Shown: piece by piece, positions 55,941 through 64,000 of the stretch
Layout: each line of letters opens with the position of its first letter
How positions within the stretch are numbered: the stretch's first letter is position 1
DNA from: an uncultured Bacteroidales bacterium
GTDB lineage: Bacteria > Bacteroidota > Bacteroidia > Bacteroidales > UBA932
Direction: 5' to 3'
NCBI GenBank assembly: GCA_934680015.1
Contig: CAKUSP010000003.1
Location: 124,001-188,000 of the forward strand
Length of the DNA: 64,000 nt
Position numbers and translations under genes: made by a program
Notes under the pieces: generated by a model
The model's input: the letters and a program-made list of their open reading frames with translations, nothing else
Database searches by the model: none
Told to the model about the DNA's origin: nothing

Positions 55941-57794
55941 ATGAAACGACTACTACTAATTTTAGGATTGGCCCTATCGTTGCCACTAATTTCAAAAGAG
56001 GCAGATGATGCCATAATACTACGTAACGATGCCAGTTATACCGTTATCAGTAGGGACAAAGCCATATATAAAGAAGAAATCGAGATACTTGTAACGAAAG
56101 ATAGAAAAAATATTGCCAGCTTCTCGTGTTCTGTTAACAAAGGTAGTTCTAAACTCACCTTCTTTTCTGGAACCATAAAAGATGCCAATGGGAAAATCAC
56201 AAAGCTAAAAAAACGCGATCTATCCTATTCGGAATACTCCGAAGGCCTGTCAGACAGTTATGGGACATGGTATTATACACCTGACATAATCCACTACCCC
56301 GCTGTAGTATCATACACATATGAAAAACAATATACGGATGCCATCCTCTGCTACACTTCATTTGTCCCTATGCCCTATGGTGATGGAGTTTCACTAAAAG
56401 AGGCTAGTTACACACTGACTGTTCCATCAAGCGACTGGTTTAGATATAAACAATTCAACATAGCGGAGCCCGAACACAGCAAGACTAAAGATGGTGAAGT
56501 ATTCATATGGAAAGTTAAAGACCTACCGGCTCTTAAGTATGAGCGCTATTCACCACCTTTATATACGAGAATACCTTTAGTTCAATTTTCTTCAATCGAC
56601 TTCTCATATGAAAAAAAAGCAGGTTCGGCCAAAGATTGGGCTTCGATAGGGAATTGGATTCTATCGCTTACAGAAGACAGAGACATACCATCTGAAGCAT
56701 TACAAGAAAAAATAAAAGAACTCACAAAAGGCGCAGAAAATGAAACGGAGATAATCCGTAGATTATATACATATCTAGGTGAGAGCACTCGATATGTAAG
56801 CATACAACTTGGACTGGGAGGTCTACAGCCTATTGCACCAGACGAAGTGTATCGCAATAAATTCGGAGATTGCAAAGCCCTATCATTTTTTCTTCAGACT
56901 ATGCTTAAATACTGTGGAATAGATTCTTACTACACGATAACCAATATGGGAGAAGACAGGATGTCTAAAGATTTTCCATCCCTTGGCACATCTAATCATG
57001 TAATACTTTCGGTACCCGTGGGAAAAGACACTCTGTGGATAGAATGCACAAATCCAGAAGTTCCACTCGGATATATACATACAGAAATAGCAGGAAATAA
57101 TGCCCTTATAGTAAAAAAAGATAGCTCATACATCACCAGAATTCCTCGCAATGCAGACTCTCAAAACATACTCACATTAAACGCTGACATAAATTTAAAT
57201 AGTGAGGGAAGTGCCACTGCCTATGTAAAAGAACAAGCTTTCATGGATTTTTGGGATAACTACTTTCCACTCTTCAAAATGAACGATTACAATAAGACCA
57301 ATAGAATCCTAGACGGGATTTCGATTCCTCGGGCACAAATAAGGGATATTACTATTTTACCCGATGCTTCCGCTATGCCTTGCTGTAACATATCATATAC
57401 CCTCGATGCAGCCACTTATGCTAGCCGAACCGGCAACAGACTATTCGTACCGGCCAATCCTTTCACTGGTGCCGGAGCCAACATATCCTCGTCAAAAAGG
57501 ATCAACGATATCTACTTCAAACTGGGGTATCAAGTTGAAAATTCTATAACGATTAACTTTCCTCAAGGATATACCTTAGAATCCTATCCTCGCGATATGG
57601 AATATTCTAACGAATTCGGCTCGATAAAATTTACCTGTACCCCGCTATTAGAACAATCCTGCGTAATTCTAAATTTCACACTTACCCGCAATTCTGGCAC
57701 ATATCCAAACTCTGAATATTCAGATTTTAGAGCCCTAATCAAAGAGACTGATTCTATTTTAGACTCGAAATTAGTTTTGGTAAAAACGCAATAA
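55941..57794 (+). CDS. DUF3857/transglutaminase-like protein
   Basis: 617 residues. A signal peptide (to about residue 19), a DUF3857 domain, then a transglutaminase-like core with Cys311 (GDCKALS) and His353 (SNHVI). The third triad position is Glu368 (WIECTN), where Asp is typical. Cys and His suggest activity as a protease, transglutaminase or amidase; substrate is unknown. It follows its degenerate paralogue by one base and runs toward murA with a 3-base gap. Confidence 0.88.
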   Translation: MKRLLLILGLALSLPLISKEADDAIILRNDASYTVISRDKAIYKEEIEILVTKDRKNIASFSCSVNKGSSKLTFFSGTIKDANGKITKLKKRDLSYSEYSEGLSDSYGTWYYTPDIIHYPAVVSYTYEKQYTDAILCYTSFVPMPYGDGVSLKEASYTLTVPSSDWFRYKQFNIAEPEHSKTKDGEVFIWKVKDLPALKYERYSPPLYTRIPLVQFSSIDFSYEKKAGSAKDWASIGNWILSLTEDRDIPSEALQEKIKELTKGAENETEIIRRLYTYLGESTRYVSIQLGLGGLQPIAPDEVYRNKFGDCKALSFFLQTMLKYCGIDSYYTITNMGEDRMSKDFPSLGTSNHVILSVPVGKDTLWIECTNPEVPLGYIHTEIAGNNALIVKKDSSYITRIPRNADSQNILTLNADINLNSEGSATAYVKEQAFMDFWDNYFPLFKMNDYNKTNRILDGISIPRAQIRDITILPDASAMPCCNISYTLDAATYASRTGNRLFVPANPFTGAGANISSSKRINDIYFKLGYQVENSITINFPQGYTLESYPRDMEYSNEFGSIKFTCTPLLEQSCVILNFTLTRNSGTYPNSEYSDFRALIKETDSILDSKLVLVKTQ

Positions 57795-57797
57795 AGA

Positions 57798-59111
57798 TTA
57801 AGACTGCCTCTTTATATGCGCGCCAAGAGCATTAAGCCTTTGATCGATATCTTCATAGCCTCTGTCTATCTGGTCAATATTGTTAATTACAGAGCGACCT
57901 GGAGCAGATAGTGCAGCCAGTAACAATGCTATTCCTGCTCGAATATCAGGAGAGGTCATGCTACCTGGCTTTAACTCGTGCTGATGGTTATGTCCTATAA
58001 CTACAGCCCTATGTGGATCGCACAATATAATCTGCGCCCCCATATCGATCAGTTTGTCCGTAAAGAAAAGTCTACTTTCAAACATTTTCTGATGAATGAG
58101 TACAGAGCCTTTACACTGGGTGGCCACAACCAATATCACCGACAATAAATCCGGTGTTAGACCCGGCCACGGAGCATCCGATATAGTCATGATAGAGCCA
58201 TCAATAAAAGACTCTATCTCATAACTTTCCTGCTGTGGAATAAAAATATCATCCCCACGCTGTTCTAATTTCACTCCTAGCCGTCTAAAGCTATCGGGTA
58301 TAATACCAAGCTCCTCAAAATGGACATTCTTTATAGTTATCGAGCTACGAGTTATCGCTGCTAACCCTATAAATGAGCCCACCTCTATCATGTCTGGAAG
58401 ACATTGATGTTGAGTCCCGTGTAACTTTTGCACTCCCGTAACTCTTAATAAATTCGATCCTATCCCATCGATCTTGGCTCCCATTGCACAGAGCATCTTA
58501 CATAGCTGCTGAATATATGGTTCGCAAGCTGCATTATATATAGTTGTAACCCCATGGGCCAATGTAGCCGCCATTAAAATATTGGCCGTACCAGTAACAG
58601 AAGCTTCGTCAAGAAGCATATACGCACCGCGAAGACCATCTTCTGGAGCAGTTAAATGATATGCATGATAAAGCGGATCATAATCATACAATGCGCCTAA
58701 TTTCACGAACCCATCTATATGTGTATCGACTCTGCGTCTTCCTATTTTATCTCCCCCAGGTTTTGGAAAATAAGCACTTCCGAATCTTGCTAAAAGAGGA
58801 CCAGCAGTCATTACCGAACCTCTAAGTTTCGCGCTACTCTCTACAAATCTAGGGCTAAAAACATAATCTAAATCAATCTTATCCGCAGTAAAACTATAAT
58901 CCCCTTTTCCGTTCTTTTGTACACTTACACCCATATTCTCCAATAGAGCAATAAGATTCAAGGTATCAAGAATCTCCGGAATATTAGTAATTCTAACACA
59001 TTGATCTGTAAGAAGGACAGCGCTTATCACCTCAAGCGCTTCGTTCTTCGCCCCTTGAACGTGGATTTCCCCACTTAACTTATAACCACCATCTATAACA
59101 AAAGAACTCAT
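57798..59111 (-). CDS. murA: MurA, UDP-GlcNAc enolpyruvyltransferase (fosfomycin-insensitive type)
   Basis: 437 residues. The start GGYKLSGEIHVQGAKNEALEV holds the Lys-Asn pair. The site that is Cys115 in E. coli, in PGGC, is PGGD here (Asp121). Fosfomycin alkylates that Cys, so Asp predicts insensitivity, as in mycobacterial and chlamydial MurA. It makes the first committed step of peptidoglycan synthesis. It follows murB by seven bases. Confidence 0.97.
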   Translation of the reverse strand: MSSFVIDGGYKLSGEIHVQGAKNEALEVISAVLLTDQCVRITNIPEILDTLNLIALLENMGVSVQKNGKGDYSFTADKIDLDYVFSPRFVESSAKLRGSVMTAGPLLARFGSAYFPKPGGDKIGRRRVDTHIDGFVKLGALYDYDPLYHAYHLTAPEDGLRGAYMLLDEASVTGTANILMAATLAHGVTTIYNAACEPYIQQLCKMLCAMGAKIDGIGSNLLRVTGVQKLHGTQHQCLPDMIEVGSFIGLAAITRSSITIKNVHFEELGIIPDSFRRLGVKLEQRGDDIFIPQQESYEIESFIDGSIMTISDAPWPGLTPDLLSVILVVATQCKGSVLIHQKMFESRLFFTDKLIDMGAQIILCDPHRAVVIGHNHQHELKPGSMTSPDIRAGIALLLAALSAPGRSVINNIDQIDRGYEDIDQRLNALGAHIKRQS

Positions 59112-59118
59112 ATCCTAA

Positions 59119-60135
59119 CTATATATGTTCCACCTCCGGGACAAGTTCCACTCCGAATCGCGACTTAACTCCCTCGACTACTCTCCTTTCAAGAGAAAGC
59201 ACATCAGCTGCAGTAGCCTTATCGTCTTTGTTGATTATTACCAATGGTTGCTTCTCATACACCTGTGCTCCGCCTACACACGCTCCTTTTAAGCCACTCT
59301 GCTCTATAAGCCAAGCAGCTGGAATTTTGATGAACCCACCAGTTTGCACATAATGTGGGACACTATCGTAACCCTCGCATATCTTTGCGAACTGAGCAGG
59401 GCTAACTACCGGGTTTTTAAAATAACTTCCTGCAGAACCTACCAATTCTACAGATGGCAATTTCTCTTCCCTTATCTTAATGACAGCCTCTCTAACTTGC
59501 ATCGGGTCTGTCGGTGCTCCATTTTTAAAATAAGCTTTTAAAGCTCCATAATCTACTTTAGGAGATGCTGTTCGAGACAAACGGAAAAGAACCCCTGTAA
59601 TTATATATCTTTCCTTAAACTCTGAAGACTTGAATATTGAATCGCGATAGCCATACTTACACTCAGGTGTTTTGAATGCCGTCTTCTCCTTCTTTTGAAT
59701 ATCAAAACAGGTTACTCCCACGATAATATCCTTCACTTCCACCCCGTATGCACCGATATTTTGTACTGCCGCAGCACCTACTGTACCTGGGATCATAGAC
59801 AGATTTTCTGCTCCCCATAGGTCATCCTCACATGTTTTCAGCACTAAATCATCCCACTTTACACCAGCTCCTACAGCTAATGGGACAGTATCTGCTCCCA
59901 CATCGAAATACTTGATGTAATTTATTTTAGAGTGCAGAATCGTACCATTAAAAAAATTCTCGACAAATAGAATATTTGAGCAATCGCCCACACTTACTAT
60001 AGGCTTAGGCAAAGTATCAAAATCGATTTCACTTAAATCGGAAATGCTATCATACTCTATATAACAAGCACATAATACCTTCATCCTAAAGGTATTATGT
60101 GCACTCAAATCATAGTTATCTATTCTTTTTATCAT
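59119..60135 (-). CDS. murB: MurB, UDP-N-acetylenolpyruvoylglucosamine reductase
   Basis: 338 residues. The FAD-binding domain has NTFRMKV, VGDCSNILF, MIPGTVGAAAVQNIGAYGVE; the C-terminal part has YGYRDSIFK, SAGSYFKNP and AAWLIEQSGLKG. Type I MurB with the Tyr loop. It reduces the MurA product to UDP-MurNAc using NADPH. The two cell-wall genes form a unit next to the DAP operon's output. Confidence 0.97.
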   Translation of the reverse strand: MIKRIDNYDLSAHNTFRMKVLCACYIEYDSISDLSEIDFDTLPKPIVSVGDCSNILFVENFFNGTILHSKINYIKYFDVGADTVPLAVGAGVKWDDLVLKTCEDDLWGAENLSMIPGTVGAAAVQNIGAYGVEVKDIIVGVTCFDIQKKEKTAFKTPECKYGYRDSIFKSSEFKERYIITGVLFRLSRTASPKVDYGALKAYFKNGAPTDPMQVREAVIKIREEKLPSVELVGSAGSYFKNPVVSPAQFAKICEGYDSVPHYVQTGGFIKIPAAWLIEQSGLKGACVGGAQVYEKQPLVIINKDDKATAADVLSLERRVVEGVKSRFGVELVPEVEHI

Positions 60136-60167
60136 AGCGAGAATTATGATGTAAAGTTATGATTAGA

Positions 60168-61931
60168 TTACTTTATCGTGCTTTTAAGACAAAGTTCATC
60201 TAACTGAGACTGATCTATAAAACTAGGAGAATCTATCATGACATCACGTCCCTGATTATTCTTAGGGAATGCTATATAATCACGAATAGTCTCTTGTCCA
60301 CCGAAAAGAGCACAAACTCTGTCAAATCCGAATGCAAGACCTCCATGAGGAGGTGCTCCGAATTTAAATGCGTTGATTATAAACCCGAACTTATACTCGG
60401 CATCTTCTTTACTAATACCTAATACCTCGAACATACGCCTCTGCATAGCAGCATCATGAATTCTGATAGAACCACCGCCCAATTCCGTGCCATTCAGGAC
60501 GAAATCGTAGGCATTGGCACAAACCCTTTCGAGGTCCTCTTTTTTATCGGAATAGAACCACTCCTCATGTTCTGGCTTAGGCGCTGTAAATGGATGATGC
60601 ATCGCATAAAATCTTCCATCCTCTTCGCTCCACTCTAAGAGAGGAAAATCCACCACCCATAGCGGTGCGAACTCGTCTGGCTTTCTTAGGCCAAGCCTAT
60701 TTCCAAGTTCTATTCGAAGAACACCCAGTTGAGTCTGTGTCTTTCGTTTTCCTCCACACAACACTAAAACCAAGTCGTCTTTTTTAGCGTCTATAGCTAC
60801 TCCTATCTTCTGCAATTCCTCCGCAGTATAGAATTTATCGATGCTGCTTTTAACGCTGCCATCTTCATTTAATTTAATATATACCAGTCCTTTTGCTCCT
60901 ACTTGAGGTCGTTTAACCCATTCAGTAAGTTCGTCAAGTTGCTTTCTGGTATAAGAAGCAGCCCCTTCAACTACGATAGCACCCACATATTCACTAGCAT
61001 CAAAGACACTGAATCCATGCCCTTTTACAAGACTAGTGATGTCATGTAATTTCATCCCGAAACGGATATCGGGCTTATCTGACCCGTAAAAATCCATGGC
61101 ATCATACCACCTCATACGAGGAATCCTATCTGCAATAGTCACTCCTATGGCATTCTTGAACATCTGACGCATCATGCCTTCAAATGTATTCAGCACATCC
61201 TCCTGTTCAACAAAGCTCATCTCACAATCTATCTGAGTAAACTCAGGCTGACGATCTGCACGAAGGTCTTCATCGCGAAAACACCTTACAATTTGAAAAT
61301 ACCTATCATAGCCTGCGACCATAAGAAGCTGCTTAAAGGTCTGTGGACTCTGTGGTAAAGCATAAAATTGGCCTGGGTTCATTCTAGATGGCACCACAAA
61401 ATCTCTTGCCCCCTCCGGAGTGGATTTAATTAAATATGGGGTTTCTATCTCCATAAAGCCCTGCCCGTCCAGGTAAGTCCTTATTTCCTGTGCAAGACGA
61501 TGCCTTAAAGCCAATGCACGCTGAAGAGGAGGTCTGCGTAAATCAAGATAACGATACTTTGCACGAATATCATCTCCACCATCACTGTTTTCCTCTATAG
61601 TAAATGGGGGTGTGACACTTTTATTTAAAATATTTATGCCCTCCACAGCGATTTCGATTTCTCCTGTAGGAATCTTATTGTTTTTGCTCTCTCTTTCCTG
61701 AACTTCGCCTATCGCTTGGATAACAAATTCCCTTCCTAGAGATTCTACAAGTTCGACCAATGATGAAGGAGCATCTGCCCTTACGACTAACTGTGTTATG
61801 CCATATCGATCACGAAGATCGATAAAGGTCATACCACCCAATTTACGAGATTTCTGGACCCATCCAGCTAAGGTGACTTTTTTCCCTTTATCGGAAAGTC
61901 TCAACTCTCCACAAGTATTAGTTCTATACAT
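60168..61931 (-). CDS. aspS: Aspartyl-tRNA synthetase
   Basis: 587 residues, bacterial type with the extra GAD domain. The OB-fold tRNA-binding domain opens [24 protein letters not shown]. Class II motifs are [19 protein letters not shown], the catalytic [18 protein letters not shown], and GLAFGFDRV. It charges tRNA-Asp; discriminating or not cannot be told. It is preceded by a promoter box at 62004-62011 and followed, 32 bases on, by murB. Confidence 0.98.
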   Translation of the reverse strand: MYRTNTCGELRLSDKGKKVTLAGWVQKSRKLGGMTFIDLRDRYGITQLVVRADAPSSLVELVESLGREFVIQAIGEVQERESKNNKIPTGEIEIAVEGINILNKSVTPPFTIEENSDGGDDIRAKYRYLDLRRPPLQRALALRHRLAQEIRTYLDGQGFMEIETPYLIKSTPEGARDFVVPSRMNPGQFYALPQSPQTFKQLLMVAGYDRYFQIVRCFRDEDLRADRQPEFTQIDCEMSFVEQEDVLNTFEGMMRQMFKNAIGVTIADRIPRMRWYDAMDFYGSDKPDIRFGMKLHDITSLVKGHGFSVFDASEYVGAIVVEGAASYTRKQLDELTEWVKRPQVGAKGLVYIKLNEDGSVKSSIDKFYTAEELQKIGVAIDAKKDDLVLVLCGGKRKTQTQLGVLRIELGNRLGLRKPDEFAPLWVVDFPLLEWSEEDGRFYAMHHPFTAPKPEHEEWFYSDKKEDLERVCANAYDFVLNGTELGGGSIRIHDAAMQRRMFEVLGISKEDAEYKFGFIINAFKFGAPPHGGLAFGFDRVCALFGGQETIRDYIAFPKNNQGRDVMIDSPSFIDQSQLDELCLKSTIK

Positions 61932-62003
61932 CGTTTTAAATACAAATATTCACACAGTTTCGTTCTATTTCTTTTTTAAAAAGATTTTTTGAACGCGTAA
62001 CTG

Positions 62004-62011
62004 CAAATATA
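62004..62011 (-). promoter_or_regulatory. -7 box of the aspS-murB-murA run
   Basis: TATATTTG on the complement, 72 bases upstream of the aspS ATG. No clear -33 TTG was found. Confidence 0.6.
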
Positions 62012-62071
62012 CCTAATTTGCCGCTAAGAAAAAACACATAGATAAACAATAACTTCTGTGCAGAACACAAA

Positions 62072-62102
62072 AAAGGTGTCCCATTTGCCATGGGACACCT
62101 TT
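62072..62102 (-). terminator. Terminator after hsp20
   Basis: AAAGGTGTCCCAT (62072-62084) pairs perfectly with 62090-62102, loop of five. T-rich on the complement side. It lies just past the hsp20 stop. Confidence 0.95.
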
Positions 62103-62119
62103 ATAGAATTTAAAACTAA

Positions 62120-62581
62120 CTACAGGATTTCTATCTGGCGAGTAGTAGGTTTTTGTTTTTCATCTTCTTTTTTAGGAAGCACGATGTTTAACACACCATT
62201 TTCCATTTTCGCAGAAATTTTATCCTCACTAACATTATCTGGAAGAGTAAAACTTTGTGAATAAGAAGCATAAGAAAACTCCCTACGAAGCCATGTAGAC
62301 TTCTTTTCGTCCTTCTTTTCCTCTTTTTCCTTTTTCTCGAGGCTAATGACAAGTTCGTTTTCTGAATTAATATTAATTTTAAAGTCGTCTTTAGTCATAC
62401 CTGGAGCGGCTACCTGAATATCGTATTGTTTTTCATTCTCCACGATGTTCACTGCCGGCGTCGCAAATTGTCTTGCTACAGGAATTCCCATAAATTCATC
62501 ACCGAAAAAGTCATCGAATATCGTTGGCAGCCAAGAACTATTCTCGCTATGCCTTCTTGAATTTTTTACTACTGGTAACAT
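62120..62581 (-). CDS. Small heat shock protein Hsp20
   Basis: 153 residues from ATG 62581; GGAG lies about 10 bases upstream. An in-frame start at 62623 is likely upstream of the real one. The alpha-crystallin domain (about 40-150) has AAPGMTKDDFKININSENELV-type strands, FTLPDNVSEDKISAKMENGVLNIVLPK and an IxI-like C-terminus (QIEIL). It prevents aggregation of unfolded proteins. A sigma-54-like promoter and an inverted repeat lie upstream. Confidence 0.94.
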   Translation of the reverse strand: MLPVVKNSRRHSENSSWLPTIFDDFFGDEFMGIPVARQFATPAVNIVENEKQYDIQVAAPGMTKDDFKININSENELVISLEKKEKEEKKDEKKSTWLRREFSYASYSQSFTLPDNVSEDKISAKMENGVLNIVLPKKEDEKQKPTTRQIEIL

Positions 62582-62633
62582 AATTAAATCTCCTATTTTG
62601 TACCCGTCTTTCAACGGACACATCTAGATTATA

Positions 62634-62663
62634 ATCAACCAACATACCAGTGACATTTTGTCA
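62634..62663 (-). promoter_or_regulatory. Sigma-54-like promoter and inverted repeat of hsp20
   Basis: On the complement, TGGTATG then four bases then TTGAT (62634-62649) matches the -24/-12 sigma-54 pattern TGGYRYR-N4-TTGCW except for A in place of C at -12. Directly upstream is TGACA-AAA-TGTCA (62651-62663), a perfect 5-bp-arm inverted repeat, a likely activator site. No TAnnTTTG box is seen here. Confidence 0.5.
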
Positions 62664-62756
62664 GTACACAACAATACAACAAGTTTCCAAAAAGATTTCC
62701 TAAAATGATGCAGTTTATCTTTTAAAAATTACCAAACATTATTTACATGTAACTAA

Positions 62757-62799
62757 AGCGGGTAACTTCACAACCTTTCGGCTCTTGAAGTTACCCGCT
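62757..62799 (-). terminator. Terminator of the 93-aa gene
   Basis: AGCGGGTAACTTCA (62757-62770) pairs perfectly with 62786-62799 over 14 bp, loop of fifteen. It lies about 25 bases past the stop of the small gene at 62824. Confidence 0.9.
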
Positions 62800-62823
62800 A
62801 TCAAGTATTTCTATTTGTCTAAC

Positions 62824-63105
62824 TTATTCCGCAATATCTGATTTGACGGCTTCACTCAATTTATCATATAAAGCATCTGTCTTTTCCAATATCTCTTTCC
62901 TAAGCGATGCATAATAAGACTTAACGCTACCTTCTTTCTTAGCATACACTTTATCCTTTAATGCATTATAAAGATCGATAGCCTCTTCCATAAGCGCAGC
63001 CACTTTTTCATCAGTTTGTGGTCTTACTGCTGCAACAACTGAACAATCCTCGATAAACGCTCCGAGAACATATTCAATATCTTTTTTTATATCTCTAAGA
63101 TTCAT
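62824..63105 (-). CDS. 93-aa uncharacterised helical protein
   Basis: 93 residues, strongly helical and charged, starting MNLRDIKKDIEYVLGAFIEDC. No signal peptide or membrane helix. Small proteins with this opening occur widely in Bacteroidales genomes in my memory, but I know no function. It lies between the tRNA pair (24 bases away) and a strong terminator, and may share the tRNA transcript. Confidence 0.75.
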   Translation of the reverse strand: MNLRDIKKDIEYVLGAFIEDCSVVAAVRPQTDEKVAALMEEAIDLYNALKDKVYAKKEGSVKSYYASLRKEILEKTDALYDKLSEAVKSDIAE

Positions 63106-63128
63106 TTTACTATTAATTAGAGTTAATG

Positions 63129-63202
63129 TAGCGGGAGCGGGGCACGATCCCGCGACCTCCGGATTATGAATCCGACGCTCTAACCAGCTGAGCTACCCCG
63201 CC
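63129..63202 (-). tRNA. tRNA-Met-type (CAU anticodon)
   Basis: 74 nt on the complement with anticodon CAU (63166-63168). The acceptor stem opens GGCGGGG with a G-U at its end; the anticodon stem TCGGA/TCCGG is not the GGG/CCC type of initiator tRNA. It is therefore an elongator tRNA-Met or a tRNA-Ile whose C34 is converted to lysidine. CCA is not encoded. Confidence 0.93.
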
Positions 63203-63213
63203 ATAAAACATTG

Positions 63214-63284
63214 TTGAGATAGAAGGATTCGAACCCTCACTGACAGAGCCAGAATCTGTAGTGCTACCATTACACCATATCTCA
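63214..63284 (-). tRNA. tRNA-Gln(CUG)
   Basis: 71 nt on the complement. Acceptor TGAGATA pairs with TATCTCA, discriminator A. The anticodon loop is TTCTGGC with CTG at 63250-63252. T arm GGTTCGAATCC. It is first in a tRNA pair with the CAU tRNA 11 bases on. Confidence 0.95.
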
Positions 63285-63315
63285 ATATGACTATTTCAAT
63301 TCCCCAAAAGGAACG

Positions 63316-63347
63316 CAAAGATAATAAGAGAATTCGACACTGCCAAA
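63316..63347 (-). promoter_or_regulatory. Promoter of the tRNA-Gln/tRNA-Met pair
   Basis: TTTG (63344-63347), a 20-base spacer and TATCTTTG (63316-63323) on the complement. Both boxes match the Bacteroides consensus. Confidence 0.8.
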
Positions 63348-63358
63348 CTTTTTTCGAT

Positions 63359-63847
63359 TTATCTATTACCCTTGCGCAACATGACCACCGCCCACGCTTC
63401 ACACCCTTCGCCACGCCCGACAAATCCTAGGCGTTCAGTAGTCGTAGCTTTCACACTTATGGCATTCAAATCAATTCCCATCACTTCTGCAAGTACACTA
63501 CGCATAGATTTTATATACAGAGCCAATTTCGGCGCCTGCAAAGCAATTGTCACATCACAATTGGCAATCGACCATCCCATCTGCTGCACTCGCGCAACCA
63601 CTTCCTTTAGCAGCAGCCGGCTAGAAATGCCCTTATATGCTGGATCCGTGTCTGGGAACAAATGTCCAATATCGCCCAAAGCCAAAGCACCGAGCAGCGC
63701 ATCACATAACGCATGTATAGCTACATCTCCATCCGAATGCGCCACAAAACCGTTGTTTGAAGGAATTTGAACTCCACATAAAAACATCGGAAGACCCTCC
63801 TCTATCCTATGTACATCATAACCTTGACCTATTCTAAAATCAACCAT
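63359..63847 (-). CDS. ispF: IspF, MEcPP synthase
   Basis: 162 residues from ATG 63847; an in-frame TTG at 63868 lies inside the promoter box and is unlikely. GYDVHRIEEG at the start carries the metal-binding Asp and His; HSDGDVAIHALCDALLGALALGDIGHLFPDTDP and ATTTERLGFVGRGEG follow. It makes 2-C-methyl-D-erythritol 2,4-cyclodiphosphate, so the organism uses the MEP isoprenoid route. The gene stands alone here. Confidence 0.97.
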   Translation of the reverse strand: MVDFRIGQGYDVHRIEEGLPMFLCGVQIPSNNGFVAHSDGDVAIHALCDALLGALALGDIGHLFPDTDPAYKGISSRLLLKEVVARVQQMGWSIANCDVTIALQAPKLALYIKSMRSVLAEVMGIDLNAISVKATTTERLGFVGRGEGCEAWAVVMLRKGNR

Positions 63848-63865
63848 TCTTTTATCTCTTTTCTG

Positions 63866-63873
63866 CAAAGTTA
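63866..63873 (-). promoter_or_regulatory. -7 box of ispF
   Basis: TAACTTTG on the complement, 18 bases upstream of the ATG at 63847. Its position argues against the longer TTG start. Confidence 0.6.
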
Positions 63874-64000
63874 CAATTAATTCAGCCTACTTAGTAATCC
63901 TTAAAAGTTACTAATATCAATATTTTGTTAACTCATGGTAAAATGGTCGTAAATCCTTCATGACTTGACGCTAACATTTTTGTCCGAGCAAATGGTCAAT

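Overview
The window is a piece of a bacterial chromosome from the Bacteroidota, most likely order Bacteroidales, and probably from an anaerobe. Four things point there. Many genes and tRNAs have the Bacteroidota -7 promoter box TAnnTTTG, several with a TTG or TTTG near -33. Lipoprotein signal peptides are frequent. Families typical of the phylum are present (DUF6377 regulator, paired DUF3857 proteins, an extended ribosomal protein S16, a MurA with Asp at the fosfomycin site, tandem deoxynucleoside kinases). There is a complete Rnf ion-pumping complex. Overall base composition is AT-rich. No phage, plasmid, CRISPR or insertion sequence was recognised; nearly everything is chromosomal housekeeping.

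Layout. 1-2500: an accessory-looking stretch with a truncated lipoprotein gene, a 51-codon ORF just upstream of it, tRNA-Ser(UGA) with promoter and terminator, intergenic repeats, two long C/G homopolymers, and a candidate structured RNA near 2303-2480. 2505-12857 (minus): one long cluster, zinc-ribbon/coiled-coil protein, dnaB, rseC-like, rnfB-C-D-G-E-A, a secreted NUC-type nuclease lipoprotein and a CNNM/CBS membrane protein. 12906-20232 (minus): alaS, an in-frame LptG-type permease/methionyl-tRNA formyltransferase ORF, two M23 peptidases and a MerR regulator. 20527-21228 (plus): SIMPL protein. 21304-27563 (minus): FKBP isomerase, ROK sugar kinase, FucP-like sugar transporter, acyl-CoA ligase and two deoxynucleoside kinases. 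27689-28342 (plus): a metallo-beta-lactamase-fold hydrolase. 28329-36144 (minus): GH3 glycosidase, uvrA, then the rpsP-rimM-DUF6377 operon.

36226-39611 (minus) is a suf Fe-S assembly operon in the order sufB-pnuC-sufC-sufD, with a vitamin transporter inside it, a half-length SufD and no adjacent cysteine desulfurase. 39967-45995 (plus) holds a serine beta-lactamase-like lipoprotein, a diadenylate cyclase, mutS2, yraN and a mannose-1-phosphate guanylyltransferase. 46106-53340 (plus) is a compact lysine/diaminopimelate operon: a short aspartokinase-homoserine dehydrogenase, dapE-like M20 peptidase, dapB, dapA, dapD, a class I aminotransferase and dapF. It covers the succinylase route except aspartate-semialdehyde dehydrogenase. 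It feeds peptidoglycan, and murA/murB lie just downstream (57798-60135, minus).

53308-53937 is mtnN (minus). 53996-57794 is a tandem pair of DUF3857/transglutaminase-fold exported proteins whose catalytic residues are lost in complementary ways. The right end carries aspS, an hsp20 with a sigma-54-like promoter, a small conserved-looking protein, tRNA-Met-type(CAU), tRNA-Gln(CUG) and ispF.

Family calls are from reading the translated sequence. No database search was run, so calls on short, unknown or regulatory elements are tentative.
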